A stretch of DNA of 64,000 nucleotides, taken from Natranaerovirga pectinivora. GTDB lineage: Bacteria; Bacillota; Clostridia; Lachnospirales; DSM-24629. The stretch spans positions 395,073 through 459,072 of the forward strand of contig NZ_SMAL01000003.1 of assembly GCF_004342165.1 (NCBI RefSeq), given 5' to 3'. The position numbers and the translations under genes are program-made. The notes under the pieces are model-generated. The model was not told the DNA's origin. It did no database searches and saw nothing but the letters and a program-made list of their open reading frames with translations. Below are positions 48,323 to 57,818 of this stretch, piece by piece (positions within the stretch are counted from its first letter, which is position 1; each line of letters opens with the position of its first letter).

Positions 48323-49066
48323 TTATAATATTTGAACATCACTTTTTTCCATTAATCCATCAAGGATTCTATAGAGTTCTTCCATTTCTTTATTATACAT
48401 AATCTCATCACTTAATTCATCTCTTATTTCTGCTAACTCAGGCATTACAAATGGCTCTTCCATACCTTCGCTCATTTCTTCATACAGTTCTTTTAATTCA
48501 TAATACATCTCTAAGATTTCTTCTTCTGTTACTGAAACATTAAGTACCTCTTCAAAGTAGTTGCCAATAACAATATCTCTTCTTATGATTTCTTTTAAAT
48601 CTGCTTCTGTTAATCCTTCAGATATTAAAGCTTCTTGGTACTCTGCATCGCTAGCAAAGCCTAATTTTATCATATCTATTTCTCGAGATAATCTATCATC
48701 TGTAACTGTATGTCCACTTCTTGTAGCTTCTTGAAAAAGAACTTCTTCATGTATTAGATTTTCTAAAATTGTTCCTTTTAATTCTTCTAATAATGCTAAT
48801 TCCTCTTCTGTTACAAATGTATATCCATAATCTTCATAATTTAATTTTGTTTTTAAATACATTGGCATAAATTCTTTATTAGTAATTTCAACTCCGTTTA
48901 CAATTGCAACAACAACTGATTCATCATATTCTCCACTAATCTCAGTGCTGCCATTTTCTACATTTCCATTAGGTTCAACTGTATTATTGGTATCTTTATC
49001 AGCACACCCCACCATTAAAACTGCAATCAAAGCTATTATAAAAAATAGTATTTTTTTATTATTCAT
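48323..49066 (-). CDS. Lipoprotein with SurA N-terminal-like chaperone domain
   Basis: About 247 residues. Signal peptide with lipobox LMVGC, then an acidic linker, then a SurA_N-type helical domain (NGVEITNKEFMPMYLKTK and LIHEEVLFQEATRSGHTVTDD). No PpiC isomerase domain is visible, so it is probably a trigger-factor-like chaperone of secreted proteins rather than an isomerase. ATG at 49066 has GGAAGGGG upstream. Strongly acidic. Confidence 0.78.
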   Translation of the reverse strand: MNNKKILFFIIALIAVLMVGCADKDTNNTVEPNGNVENGSTEISGEYDESVVVAIVNGVEITNKEFMPMYLKTKLNYEDYGYTFVTEEELALLEELKGTILENLIHEEVLFQEATRSGHTVTDDRLSREIDMIKLGFASDAEYQEALISEGLTEADLKEIIRRDIVIGNYFEEVLNVSVTEEEILEMYYELKELYEEMSEGMEEPFVMPELAEIRDELSDEIMYNKEMEELYRILDGLMEKSDVQIL

Positions 49067-49187
49067 GATCAAACCCCTTCCTTTATTAAACGTCAGTACT
49101 CATACTAACATAATTTCTTCTTCTTTTCAACAAATTTAAGTATGTAACACACTTTCACACAGTTGCCTTCTGCCTTTAATCAAAAAG

Positions 49188-49841
49188 TTATAGTATATTT
49201 ATTAATTCCGTAATTGATTGTATACAGTAACTAGCATTTGTTAATTCTGATTCATTACCATAGCCATACAAACAACCTATAGAATGAATATTATTCTTTA
49301 CCCCTGTTTCTATATCATGAATCCTATCACCTATAATAACCATTTCTTCCTTGTATTGATCTCTAACCTCTTTAAAAATCTGAAATTTAGGGATGTAATC
49401 ATATTCCTCTGCACATAGAAAATTAGAAAAGTATTTATCTAAATAAAATACTTTTCTAACAGTCTCTTTATAGGTATTGCCACAATTAGATAAAAAGACA
49501 AGGGAATACCCCTTGCCTTTAAGATATTCTAAAGTATGAATTGTTCCATCATATAAATAACCACTTCCTGTGGCTAAAAGACTATTCATTTCTTTTCCAA
49601 TAATTTTACTGGCTTCTTTTCTTATGTTCTCATCTAAATTAGGCATAAATTTCTTCCACATTTCTATACTTGTATAACCTAGCCAAGAAGCGACTTCTTC
49701 ATCAGTCCATTCCTTTTCCTCAGCCCCATTATTGTCTATAAGAAATTGGTATGCTTTTTTAAATGCCGGCACATATATTTTACTGCTGTCATGTAACGTA
49801 CCATCAAAATCAAAGAATATGGTTTTTATATTTTGAAACAT
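49188..49841 (-). CDS. HAD-superfamily phosphatase (phosphoglycolate-phosphatase-like)
   Basis: 217 residues. HAD motif I FFDFDGTLHDSS, motif II FLSNCG, and motif IV MVIIGDRIHDIETG are all present with a helical cap between. It hydrolyses an unidentified phosphate monoester. It follows ribH by 13 bp on the same strand, so a role in removing the phosphate of the riboflavin intermediate (ARPP) is possible but unproven. Confidence 0.82.
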   Translation of the reverse strand: MFQNIKTIFFDFDGTLHDSSKIYVPAFKKAYQFLIDNNGAEEKEWTDEEVASWLGYTSIEMWKKFMPNLDENIRKEASKIIGKEMNSLLATGSGYLYDGTIHTLEYLKGKGYSLVFLSNCGNTYKETVRKVFYLDKYFSNFLCAEEYDYIPKFQIFKEVRDQYKEEMVIIGDRIHDIETGVKNNIHSIGCLYGYGNESELTNASYCIQSITELINIL

Positions 49842-49854
49842 GTTATCAACCTTC

Positions 49855-50316
49855 TTATATTTCTTTTAGTATATTTGCCATTTCTATTGCAGTTACAGCC
49901 GCTTCATAACCTTTATTACCTGCTTTTGTTCCTGCTCTCTCAATAGCTTGTTCTATAGTATCTGTCGTTAGTATCCCAAATATTACAGGAATTTCAGTAT
50001 CTAAAGATACACTTGCAATCCCTTTTGAAACTTCACTTGATACATAATCAAAATGTGGTGTTGCACCTCTTATTACTGCACCTAAACAAATAACACCATC
50101 GTATTTATTAGATTTTGCCATTTTTTTAGCTATTAAAGGCATTTCAAAAGCACCAGGCACCCATACAAGTTCAATATTTTCTTCTTCTACCCCATGTCTT
50201 TTTAAACCATCAATAGCCCCATCTAATAATTTCCCACCAATAAATTCATTAAATCTTCCTACAATAATTCCAAACTTTTGTCCTTGTGATATTAATTTTC
50301 CTTCATATACTTTCAT
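49855..50316 (-). CDS. ribH: 6,7-dimethyl-8-ribityllumazine synthase
   Basis: 153 residues with [20 protein letters not shown], the active-site [18 protein letters not shown] and [18 protein letters not shown]. It condenses the butanone phosphate with the pyrimidine and can form a large shell. It starts one base after the ribBA stop region and lies in the rib operon. Confidence 0.96.
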   Translation of the reverse strand: MKVYEGKLISQGQKFGIIVGRFNEFIGGKLLDGAIDGLKRHGVEEENIELVWVPGAFEMPLIAKKMAKSNKYDGVICLGAVIRGATPHFDYVSSEVSKGIASVSLDTEIPVIFGILTTDTIEQAIERAGTKAGNKGYEAAVTAIEMANILKEI

Positions 50317-50317
50317 T

Positions 50318-51529
50318 TTATTCTTCCTCCTTGAATTTAAACATATGCCCCATTTTGGCTTTTTTCGTTTTTAAGTAAAATTCATTTCTTTCATTATGAT
50401 TCATTTGTATTGGTACTCTATCCACTATTTTGATACCATAACCTGTTATCCCTGATATCTTCTTAGGATTATTTGTCATTAGGTTAACGTTTTTAACCCC
50501 TAAATCAGATAATATTTGTGCACCAATTCCATAATCTCGCATATCTTCTGGAAAACCTAAAGCAATATTTGCTTCTACCGTATCCATACCTTGATCTTGA
50601 AGTGCATAGGCCTTAATTTTATTAATTAATCCAATACCTCTACCTTCTTGTCTCATATATAACAGTATGCCTCTGCCTTCAGTTTGAATCTTTTTAACGG
50701 CTTCTGCATATTGTTCTCCACAATCACATCTTGTTGAGCCAAAAGCATCTCCTGTTAAACATTCAGAATGGACTCTTACTAGAACAGGCTCATCACCAGT
50801 TACATCACCTTTTACTAAAGCAACATGATGCTCCCCATTTAACCTATTTACATAACCAACCATTCTAAAATCACCATATTTAGTTGGCAAATAAGATTCT
50901 GCAACTCTTTCAACTAACTTTTCAGTATCACTTCTGTATTTAATTAAATCTGCTATGGTAATAATTTTTAAATTGTGTTCTTGTGCATACACCATTAACT
51001 CAGGTACTCTTGACATTGTACCATCATCATTCATAATCTCACAAATCACACCTGCTGGATATAACCCTGCTAATCTTGCTAAATCTACCCCTGCTTCAGT
51101 ATGCCCAGCTCTTTTTAATACGCCACCTTCTTTTGCAACTAAAGGGAATATATGACCTGGTTTTGTAAATTCAATTGGTTTTGCATCCTTACTTACTAAC
51201 CTTTGAATGGTTAACGCTCTTTCAGGTGCAGAAATACCTGTTGTTGTATCTACATGGTCCACCGATACAGTAAATGCTGTTTCTTTTGGATCTGTATTAT
51301 TAGATACCATAGGAAAAATATCCAATTCATTGACTCTTTCTTTTTCCATAGGGACGCAGATAAGACCTCTACCATACTTAGCCATAAAGTTAATGGCTTC
51401 ACTAGTGGCTTTCTCAGCCGCCATCAAAAGATCGCCTTCATTCTCCCTATCTTCATCATCCACAACAATAATCATTTTTCCTTCTTTAATATCTTCTATT
51501 GCTTCTTCAATGGTATTAAATTTATACAT
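50318..51529 (-). CDS. ribBA: Bifunctional DHBP synthase / GTP cyclohydrolase II
   Basis: 403 residues. The first ~200 are RibB ([28 protein letters not shown]); the rest are RibA with the zinc cysteines in [17 protein letters not shown] and the GTP site RQEGRGIGL. It makes both riboflavin precursors. ATG at 51529 follows AGAGGTG; it is the second-last biosynthetic step gene before ribH. Confidence 0.96.
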   Translation of the reverse strand: MYKFNTIEEAIEDIKEGKMIIVVDDEDRENEGDLLMAAEKATSEAINFMAKYGRGLICVPMEKERVNELDIFPMVSNNTDPKETAFTVSVDHVDTTTGISAPERALTIQRLVSKDAKPIEFTKPGHIFPLVAKEGGVLKRAGHTEAGVDLARLAGLYPAGVICEIMNDDGTMSRVPELMVYAQEHNLKIITIADLIKYRSDTEKLVERVAESYLPTKYGDFRMVGYVNRLNGEHHVALVKGDVTGDEPVLVRVHSECLTGDAFGSTRCDCGEQYAEAVKKIQTEGRGILLYMRQEGRGIGLINKIKAYALQDQGMDTVEANIALGFPEDMRDYGIGAQILSDLGVKNVNLMTNNPKKISGITGYGIKIVDRVPIQMNHNERNEFYLKTKKAKMGHMFKFKEEE

Positions 51530-51545
51530 CTTTCTTCACCTCTTC

Positions 51546-52205
51546 TTATGCAAATCCATTACTTTTTAAAAAGTCCATATCTATAACTGATTTCTTTGGT
51601 TCCTCTTCTTTAAAATGCATTAACTTCTCAATATACTTGCCAACCATATCACATTCCAAGTTAACTTTTTCCCCAACTTTTTTACTTAATAAAGTGGTTT
51701 CTTCTTTCGTTAAAGGAATAATAGAAACCTTAAAACTTGTATCAGAAACACCAGCTACAGTTAAGCTTGTCCCATCAATGGCTATAGAACCTTTTTCAAT
51801 AATATATTTTAATACTGATCGGGAAGACTCAATGGTCACCCAAGTAGCATTGTCCTCTTCCTGAAACTCACTTATGGTTCCAACACCATCAATATGCCCT
51901 GAAACAATATGGCCACCAAAACGATCCCCAAGCTTCATAGCCCTCTCTAAATTAACCCTACTACCATTTTTCAAATCTACTAAATTACTTCGCCTAATGG
52001 TCTCAGGCATCACATCAACAGTAAAACTACTACTAGTAAAGCTGGTAACAGTTAAACAAACCCCATTGGTACTAATACTATCCCCAATCTTAACACCCTC
52101 AAGAACCTTAGAAGCCTTTATAGTCAAAGCCGCTGACTTAGCACCTTTATTAACAGAAACAACTAACCCAATCTCTTCAATCAATCCAGTAAAAATAAAA
52201 TTCAC
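51546..52205 (-). CDS. ribE: Riboflavin synthase alpha subunit
   Basis: About 219 residues with two lumazine-binding repeats (FTGLIEEIGLVVSVNKG; GDSISTNGVCLTVTSF; GHIVSGHIDGVG; GSIAIDGTSLTVAGV). It makes riboflavin from two lumazines. The expected N terminus (family MFTGIIEE) falls on ATT at 52196, preceded by AGGGGTG; the annotated GTG at 52205 lies within that site. The start codon is therefore unresolved. A fold-back element precedes it. Confidence 0.94.
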   Translation of the reverse strand: MNFIFTGLIEEIGLVVSVNKGAKSAALTIKASKVLEGVKIGDSISTNGVCLTVTSFTSSSFTVDVMPETIRRSNLVDLKNGSRVNLERAMKLGDRFGGHIVSGHIDGVGTISEFQEEDNATWVTIESSRSVLKYIIEKGSIAIDGTSLTVAGVSDTSFKVSIIPLTKEETTLLSKKVGEKVNLECDMVGKYIEKLMHFKEEEPKKSVIDMDFLKSNGFA

Positions 52206-52304
52206 CCCTAACCAAATTAAAATCTATGTTAACTCTAATTTATAAATTTGTTTTTAATTTTTTTATTTTGTATATCTTTTATACTTCAAAATATGCACCC
52301 GCTA

Positions 52305-52500
52305 GTATGTAATACTTTATGGCGATAAGGTCACTTTTAAATATTTATTAGAAACCCTTAGTGAATGAAAATATATATTGCGTTAAAAACCTTAAGTGTT
52401 TGACCGAAGGGAGTTCTTAAGGTTTAGCAATAAATATTGGAATGAACTTAGGCTTTCTATAAATATTTAATGGAACCGTTCTCCATAAAGCATTACATAC
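52305..52500. repeat. Fold-back inverted-repeat element in the rib operon
   Basis: Arms of about 90 bp pair along almost their whole length, with matched blocks GTATGTAAT-CTTTATGG, AAATATTTAT-AGAAA, ATTGC and AACCTTAAG and a 19-base loop. It lies in the 312-bp gap between ribD and ribE. It could be a MITE or a long mRNA structure. No second copy was found in the window. Confidence 0.7.
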
Positions 52501-52517
52501 GGAAACCACCAAAAGTC

Positions 52518-53606
52518 CTACAAATACCCTTCAATCAAAATATCATCCCCAAAAGAAGAAACACAAATATCCTTCAACAAAACAGCATCCCTAACCAACG
52601 CAATCCCATCACCAGCAACAGGAGTCTTAGCATCCACACCACCAAAAATCTTAGGCCCAATAAACGAAAGTACTTTATCCACAACACCACTACTTACAGC
52701 CGAATAATTAAGAGTAGCACCACCTTCAATAAGCACACTATCAATGCCTTGCTGCCCTAAAGCATCCATCAAATAATTCAAATCCACCTGACCATCCTTT
52801 AAAGGTGTAACAATAACCTCCCCACCTTTTTCCTGAACAGCCTTAACATTATCATCAGCAGCTTTTTCTGTTGTCGCAATAATGGTTTTAGCTTTAGACT
52901 TCAAATTCAACACCTTTGAATCCAATGGTAACTTACACTCTGTATCAACAATAATCCTTATAGGGTCTTTTCCTTCTATATCCTCTAATCTAGTTGTTAG
53001 ACTAGGATCATCTTTAAGAACCGTCCCTATGCCAACCATTATCCCAGAAACTTGATGCCTAATCTTATGCACATATTTTCTTGAAAGTTCATTAGATATC
53101 CACATTGAATCCCCTGTTTTAGTAGCAATCTTACCATCTAAAGTCATAGCCGTTTTTAAAATACAAAATGGTTTTTTAGTTGTAATGTACTTAATAAAAA
53201 TCTCATTAAGCTTTTTCAACTCTTCTTCAAGAACACCTGTAACAACTTCTATATGATTATCTTCTAGAATCTTTATACCATTCCCAGCAACCAATGGGTT
53301 AGGATCAATCATACCAATAACAACTTTACCAATACCTTTTTCCACGATTGCTTTGGAACAAGGTGGAGTTTTACCATAATGGGAACAAGGTTCTAATGTC
53401 ACATACATGGTAGCTCCTGCTACACTTTCATTAGCATTATTAAAGGCATTAATCTCTGCGTGAGGTCCACCATAAACTTCATGGTACCCTTCACCTATAA
53501 TTCTACCATCCTTTACAATAACAGCCCCAACCAGTGGATTAGGACTGGTATAGCCTATGCCCTTTTTAGCCAGTTCTAACGCCCGTTCCATGTAGATTTG
53601 TTCCAA
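52518..53606 (-). CDS. ribD: Bifunctional riboflavin deaminase-reductase RibD
   Basis: About 362 residues from TTG 53606 (GGGGTG six bases upstream; a later ATG at 53591 is also possible). The deaminase zinc site is HAEINAF and PCSHYGKTPPC; the reductase half carries VMVGIGTVLKDDPSLTTR (pattern GIMVGIGTVLKDDP) and a GGATLNYS end. The first gene of ribDEBAH, behind the FMN riboswitch. Confidence 0.94.
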   Translation of the reverse strand: MEQIYMERALELAKKGIGYTSPNPLVGAVIVKDGRIIGEGYHEVYGGPHAEINAFNNANESVAGATMYVTLEPCSHYGKTPPCSKAIVEKGIGKVVIGMIDPNPLVAGNGIKILEDNHIEVVTGVLEEELKKLNEIFIKYITTKKPFCILKTAMTLDGKIATKTGDSMWISNELSRKYVHKIRHQVSGIMVGIGTVLKDDPSLTTRLEDIEGKDPIRIIVDTECKLPLDSKVLNLKSKAKTIIATTEKAADDNVKAVQEKGGEVIVTPLKDGQVDLNYLMDALGQQGIDSVLIEGGATLNYSAVSSGVVDKVLSFIGPKIFGGVDAKTPVAGDGIALVRDAVLLKDICVSSFGDDILIEGYL

Positions 53607-53701
53607 TTCTCTCACCCCATTGATTCCATTATAATTACTTTTATATCCATCATTATTTTTAACCACTTTTCTACAAATATCCATTTATTATTTATTTCAT
53701 C

Positions 53702-53733
53702 AAAAAAAGCCCTAAAGAAAAATCTTCAGAGCT
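53702..53733 (-). terminator. Riboswitch terminator upstream of ribD
   Basis: A ten-pair stem (AGCTCTGAAG with CTTTAGGGCT, including G-U pairs) and seven U residues on the minus strand, just downstream of the FMN aptamer. Confidence 0.78.
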
Positions 53734-53765
53734 TTGATAAGCATAATAACAAAACATGCCGTACC

Positions 53766-53884
53766 TTAATTATCCTTCTTCCATCCAGACTTTACTGTCG
53801 GTCTTGGAATTGCACCAAGTCAACCATAATTGGTTCGCGGACTGTTACCGCCGGTCGGGAATTACACCCTGCCCTGAAGGTCAT
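53766..53884 (-). ncRNA. FMN riboswitch (RFN element)
   Basis: Minus-strand landmarks in order: AGGGCAGGGTGTAATTCCC, GACCGGCGGTAACAGTCC, the variable hairpin, GACCGACAGTAAAGTCTGG and ATGGAAGAAGG. This is the RFN element; FMN binding lowers expression of ribDEBAH through the terminator at 53702-53733. Confidence 0.97.
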
Positions 53885-53984
53885 TATTCTATTTTTTTAA
53901 CATTATCATAGTTGACAAAAATAGTCAACTGTTTTAAGTCATAAATCATAAGGGACGATTTTTGATTGCATTGGAGTAGCAAGA

Positions 53985-55109
53985 TTACTTTCTTGTATTT
54001 ATAGGGTATTCTTGTATAATCCTATCTTCTATAACATCAACTATTGCAAATTTATAATAGCCTAATTCAAAGACATCATCATCTATTGGCATTAATACAC
54101 CTATGGTTTTTTCATCTATCCATACATACGTATAATCTACTACGCCTCGTCCTTCTAATACTGTTAATTCGTGTAGTTTTTCTTCTCCTTCATAGAGAAA
54201 AAAACGACCTCTTTCTTTATCACTTTCAAATTTAATTTCATACTTTAGATTATCAAATCGACGTATATATAAATTACTTGTAAGGATACTTTCAAGTTCA
54301 AATTCATTTCTAATATCTTCGGGTATGTCTTCTACATTAAATTGCTTCTCAGAAAGGGCTAGGTAATTCACTTCTTCATTAATAAAATCTATAATACATA
54401 TGCTAGATACATTTGAGTATATATCCCTATAATTTGTTTTGAATAGAATAGCATAATTTCCACTTTTGCTTATATTCAATCCTGCGTCCCAAAAACTATC
54501 TTCGTATACTAGTACTTTATCTATCCTATTTGTATTGATATTATACCTTAACAAATAATTCCCATAATTAGAATACATATATGAATCAACAGGATAAGCA
54601 ACTGACCATCCAATCGCGCCATATAAAGTACTTTTCAATTCTTCTTTTGCTGTATATACGTCTACAAAACTAGGTTCTCTGTTTACATTATTAATATCTT
54701 CAATCTTATTATTTTTATTTAGCATAATTTCTATTACTTGACCATAAGAAGAATGAATCTCTCTTGCTGTATTATAATTAAAACTTACCACCACACTATA
54801 TTTGAAATGTCTTTTATCTCCTATTTCAGTCATTTCTATTAATTCTGGCTGTACACTATGATTTTGTTTATTATGGGTTAAGAATTGACTTTCAACTATG
54901 CCTTCTCTTAGATACTGATACAATTCTTCATTAGCAAATTCTTCTTTACGCAAATAATCTTTTGATAAATCTCTCGATTGATAATATCTTATAATGAAAT
55001 CTTCTAAGTCAATATTTGTATCTTTTTTCTGTTTAGATTCAATACCAATATAACTAATAATTACCAATGCTAACACACCTAATACAATCCACATACTTTT
55101 ATTTTTCAT
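53985..55109 (-). CDS. Membrane-anchored protein of unknown function
   Basis: 374 residues. A single N-terminal membrane segment (MWIVLGVLALVIISYIGI), no lipobox Cys at its end, then an extracytoplasmic region with an N-terminal globule (about 35-140) and a beta-rich C-terminal half (DKVLVYEDSFWDAGLN, NYAILFKTNYRDIY) that may be a propeller. No family recognised. Monocistronic, downstream of the ogg terminator region. Confidence 0.6.
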   Translation of the reverse strand: MKNKSMWIVLGVLALVIISYIGIESKQKKDTNIDLEDFIIRYYQSRDLSKDYLRKEEFANEELYQYLREGIVESQFLTHNKQNHSVQPELIEMTEIGDKRHFKYSVVVSFNYNTAREIHSSYGQVIEIMLNKNNKIEDINNVNREPSFVDVYTAKEELKSTLYGAIGWSVAYPVDSYMYSNYGNYLLRYNINTNRIDKVLVYEDSFWDAGLNISKSGNYAILFKTNYRDIYSNVSSICIIDFINEEVNYLALSEKQFNVEDIPEDIRNEFELESILTSNLYIRRFDNLKYEIKFESDKERGRFFLYEGEEKLHELTVLEGRGVVDYTYVWIDEKTIGVLMPIDDDVFELGYYKFAIVDVIEDRIIQEYPINTRK

Positions 55110-55140
55110 TTTAAATACTTCCTTCTCTCATTCATAATAT

Positions 55141-55185
55141 AAAAAACCTCCTTCATATATATAACAATTTAGAAGGAGGTTTTCT
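55141..55185 (-). terminator. Terminator of ogg
   Basis: AAAACCTCCTTC/GAAGGAGGTTTT arms with a loop of about 18 bases and six U residues on the minus strand. The arm also mimics a Shine-Dalgarno but no start follows. Confidence 0.8.
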
Positions 55186-55219
55186 TACAGTTTTACACAC
55201 TATTTAAATTATTTAATAA

Positions 55220-56095
55220 TTACTTGCCTATTTTGTTCTCTCTACCATAATAAAACAAATATTGTTGAGCATACCCAGCCAGTTCTCCAAAATGAGTAGC
55301 AGCAAATTCTTGAATTTTATCTAATTTGGATTCTTCTTTTAGATACATATGTTCAACAATTCTTTTAATCCACACATCTGTGGGAAATACTTCTGTTCTT
55401 CCAAGTCCATATAATAAGACGCAGTCTGCTATTTTATTCCCAACCCCTTTGATTGAAATAAGTTTTTCTCTAGCTTCTGATGTAGATGCTTTCTTTAGTT
55501 CGTTAATATCGATTTCTCCACTTGCAACTTTTTGACTTGTATCTAAGATGTAGGGTGCTCTAAATCCTGTTTTGCAATTTCTTAAGGCTTCATCTGTGGT
55601 ACCTGCTAATTGTTCAGGTGTAGGGAAGGAATAATAGTCGACCCCGTTATGTTCACCAATGATGGTGCCATATTCTTTTGATAGATTTTCAATGACTTGT
55701 TTTATATGAGTAATCTGTTTGTTTTGGGAAATTATAAAGGATATAAGGGTTTCCCAGGTGTCTTGTTTTAAGATACGTATACCTTCTTTAACATTTATGG
55801 ATTCTATTAAGTTACTATCTTTCGTAAGTAAAGTTTCTTTTATTGAATTATAGTCCGTATGAATATCTAAATAATTAGACCATATTTTTTCGAAATCTTC
55901 CATGGATGTATTGTATAGAATCACTTGATTGTCCTTTTGTTCAACCCTTAAAACTCTATTATGGGCAATAATTAAGTAATCTAATTCTCCTATTTTATAA
56001 AACCTAAAGCATTGTCCACACTCTAAGATTTGCATTATATTAAAGCTTTTAACATCTTCAATGATTAGATTGTTGTTATCTTTCAATATTTTCAT
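55220..56095 (-). CDS. ogg: 8-oxoguanine DNA glycosylase/AP lyase (OGG1 type)
   Basis: 291 residues. The OGG1 N-terminal domain (LECGQCFRFYKI) is followed by the HhH-GPD fold: TWETLISFIISQNKQI, then GVGNKIADCVLLYG with the catalytic Lys, and the Asp in VFPTDVWI. It removes 8-oxoguanine from DNA. Divergent from the DUF6062 gene. Confidence 0.93.
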   Translation of the reverse strand: MKILKDNNNLIIEDVKSFNIMQILECGQCFRFYKIGELDYLIIAHNRVLRVEQKDNQVILYNTSMEDFEKIWSNYLDIHTDYNSIKETLLTKDSNLIESINVKEGIRILKQDTWETLISFIISQNKQITHIKQVIENLSKEYGTIIGEHNGVDYYSFPTPEQLAGTTDEALRNCKTGFRAPYILDTSQKVASGEIDINELKKASTSEAREKLISIKGVGNKIADCVLLYGLGRTEVFPTDVWIKRIVEHMYLKEESKLDKIQEFAATHFGELAGYAQQYLFYYGRENKIGK

Positions 56096-56222
56096 ATTAT
56101 CACCAATATTTCCTTTTTTTGAATATGTGAGTATGCTATACTACAGATATGTTATAAAGTACATTTAAGTAGAGAACTTGTCTTACTCTAAACACTATTA
56201 TACTATAAAAGTAGGTGCTATT

Positions 56223-56951
56223 GTGAAAGAAAAAATTTACACTATTCCTGTTTTAGATGCTCTTAACGAAGCAACTGAATGTCCACTTTGTTGGCTTTAT
56301 TCAAAGCTTGAAAGAGAAGCCATTGACTTTACTATGGGTCCTAGCTATATGGAAAATGATATTAGAGATGCAACGAATAAATCAGGTTTTTGCCAGCAAC
56401 ATGTTCAACAATTGTATAAAGAGAAAAACAGATTAGGTCTTGCTCTTATGCTTCATACCCATCAAATGAAAGTACAAAAAGATCTTAAAAGTATATTGGG
56501 TAAAAATCCAAAGATATCTTCTAAAGGACTATTTAAAAAGAAAGAAGGGGCTGCTTCTCCACTGAAAGAATATATTGATAGGGTTTCCAATGACTGTTAT
56601 ATTTGTAATAGAATAGAATATGTCATTGCTAGGTATATCGATACTTTCTTCTACCTATGGAAAAAAGACCCTGCCTTTAAAGACAAAGTAAAAGCTTCGA
56701 AAGGTTTATGTACACAACACTTTGGAACCCTTTATGAAGAAAGTGATAAGTATTTAAAATCCAATGATTTAGAAGAGTTTATTGGCATCCTGTCTGAGCT
56801 TTATTTTACAAATATTGAAAGGGTTCAAGGAGATTTAGACTGGTTTATTACTAAATTTGACTACAGGTTTGAAAAAGAGCCTTGGAAAGAATCCAAAGAT
56901 GCTCTACCTAGAACAATTATTAAAACAAATAGTTATAAATTAGAACAATAA
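56223..56951 (+). CDS. DUF6062 family protein
   Basis: About 242 residues. Four Cys/His pairs (ECPLCWLYSK, GFCQQHVQQL, DCYICNRIEY, GLCTQHFG) suggest two zinc or metal-cluster sites; the segment DFTMGPSYMENDIRD is typical of DUF6062. Function unknown. GTG at 56223 with GTAGGTG upstream is preferred to the TTG at 56178, which would add an unconserved leader. Confidence 0.85.
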   Translation: MKEKIYTIPVLDALNEATECPLCWLYSKLEREAIDFTMGPSYMENDIRDATNKSGFCQQHVQQLYKEKNRLGLALMLHTHQMKVQKDLKSILGKNPKISSKGLFKKKEGAASPLKEYIDRVSNDCYICNRIEYVIARYIDTFFYLWKKDPAFKDKVKASKGLCTQHFGTLYEESDKYLKSNDLEEFIGILSELYFTNIERVQGDLDWFITKFDYRFEKEPWKESKDALPRTIIKTNSYKLEQ

Positions 56952-56982
56952 AATAGCAGAGATTAACTCTCCGCTATTTTTT
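56950..56982. terminator. Bidirectional terminator overlapping both gene ends
   Basis: AAAATAGC / GCTATTTT arms with inner AGAG/CTCT span the stops of the convergent DUF6062 and DUF2225 genes, which end 12 bp apart. Terminator and coding sequence overlap. Confidence 0.78.
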
Positions 56983-57808
56983 CTTGCTCTTTTTTAATGA
57001 TATTTTTAACTTCCCTTGCTCTATCCTTAATGCGTTCATTGGCTGCTCTAGAAGTGATAACTTTTGAGAGCCATCTTAGTGCTTCTTCGTCATTGCCTGT
57101 TCTTCTTGCTAATTCACCAATTAAATACGTTACAGTTATCTCATCCATACCACATATGGGAAAAGATTCTTTACCAAAAGCCTGAGAAAATCCTTCATAT
57201 GCTTTTTTAGCAAACTCTAATTCTTGTTTTTTTAAGCTCTCAATAATTGGCAATTCTTTATTTCGAATTAGTGCTTCTTTACCTCTTAATAACCAAGTTA
57301 TTTTTAAGCATGTATAGGCTTTTTCACTTAATTTTCCTTTTTTTACAACAGCATTAATTAAAGCCAATTTATATCTTTTTAAGGCTTCTTCATAATCATA
57401 GATATCATTGTCTTGAGCCAAACCCTTAAAATTAACGGAAATTTGTTCTCTAATCCATTTTCTTTGCAAATCAGTGATATTCGTAAAGAACCTATTCATG
57501 GCTGCATAACCACAACTAGGGCATACTACAGCGTCATACTTTATAGGATCAATATAATCATAAACAGGTCTTAAGTCTGTATCTGTAGACTTTAGTCTCG
57601 CCTTACCAGTCTTAACTGCTTTAGACTTAAACTGTTTGTCACAGACAGGACACATATAGCTTCTATCATAGACAATATCAGTTTCTTTCATTTTTAACTC
57701 TTCTAAATGTCTTTCTTCCTCTTCTTCCTGCTTATAAATCTGAATATTTCCCAATTGACTCAAACCCAGTTGTTCTAATTCTGAAAATAAATTTTTCAAC
57801 CTTACCAC
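56963..57808 (-). CDS. DUF2225 family protein
   Basis: 281 residues. An N-terminal zinc-ribbon-like pair (YMCPVCDKQFKSKAVKTG and VVCPSCGYAAMNRFF) precedes helical TPR-like repeats (ALKRYKLALINAV, NDEEALRWLSKVI). Cytosolic, unknown function. The start may be TTG at 57799 (AAAGGTG upstream) rather than GTG 57808. It follows glnS by ten bases. Confidence 0.88.
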   Translation of the reverse strand: MVRLKNLFSELEQLGLSQLGNIQIYKQEEEEERHLEELKMKETDIVYDRSYMCPVCDKQFKSKAVKTGKARLKSTDTDLRPVYDYIDPIKYDAVVCPSCGYAAMNRFFTNITDLQRKWIREQISVNFKGLAQDNDIYDYEEALKRYKLALINAVVKKGKLSEKAYTCLKITWLLRGKEALIRNKELPIIESLKKQELEFAKKAYEGFSQAFGKESFPICGMDEITVTYLIGELARRTGNDEEALRWLSKVITSRAANERIKDRAREVKNIIKKEQEKIAES

Positions 57809-57818
57809 ACCTTTAATT

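Noticed and set aside
52470-52760. 96-residue plus-strand frame across the ribD end
   Set aside because: It overlaps ribD in antisense and lacks a ribosome-binding site.
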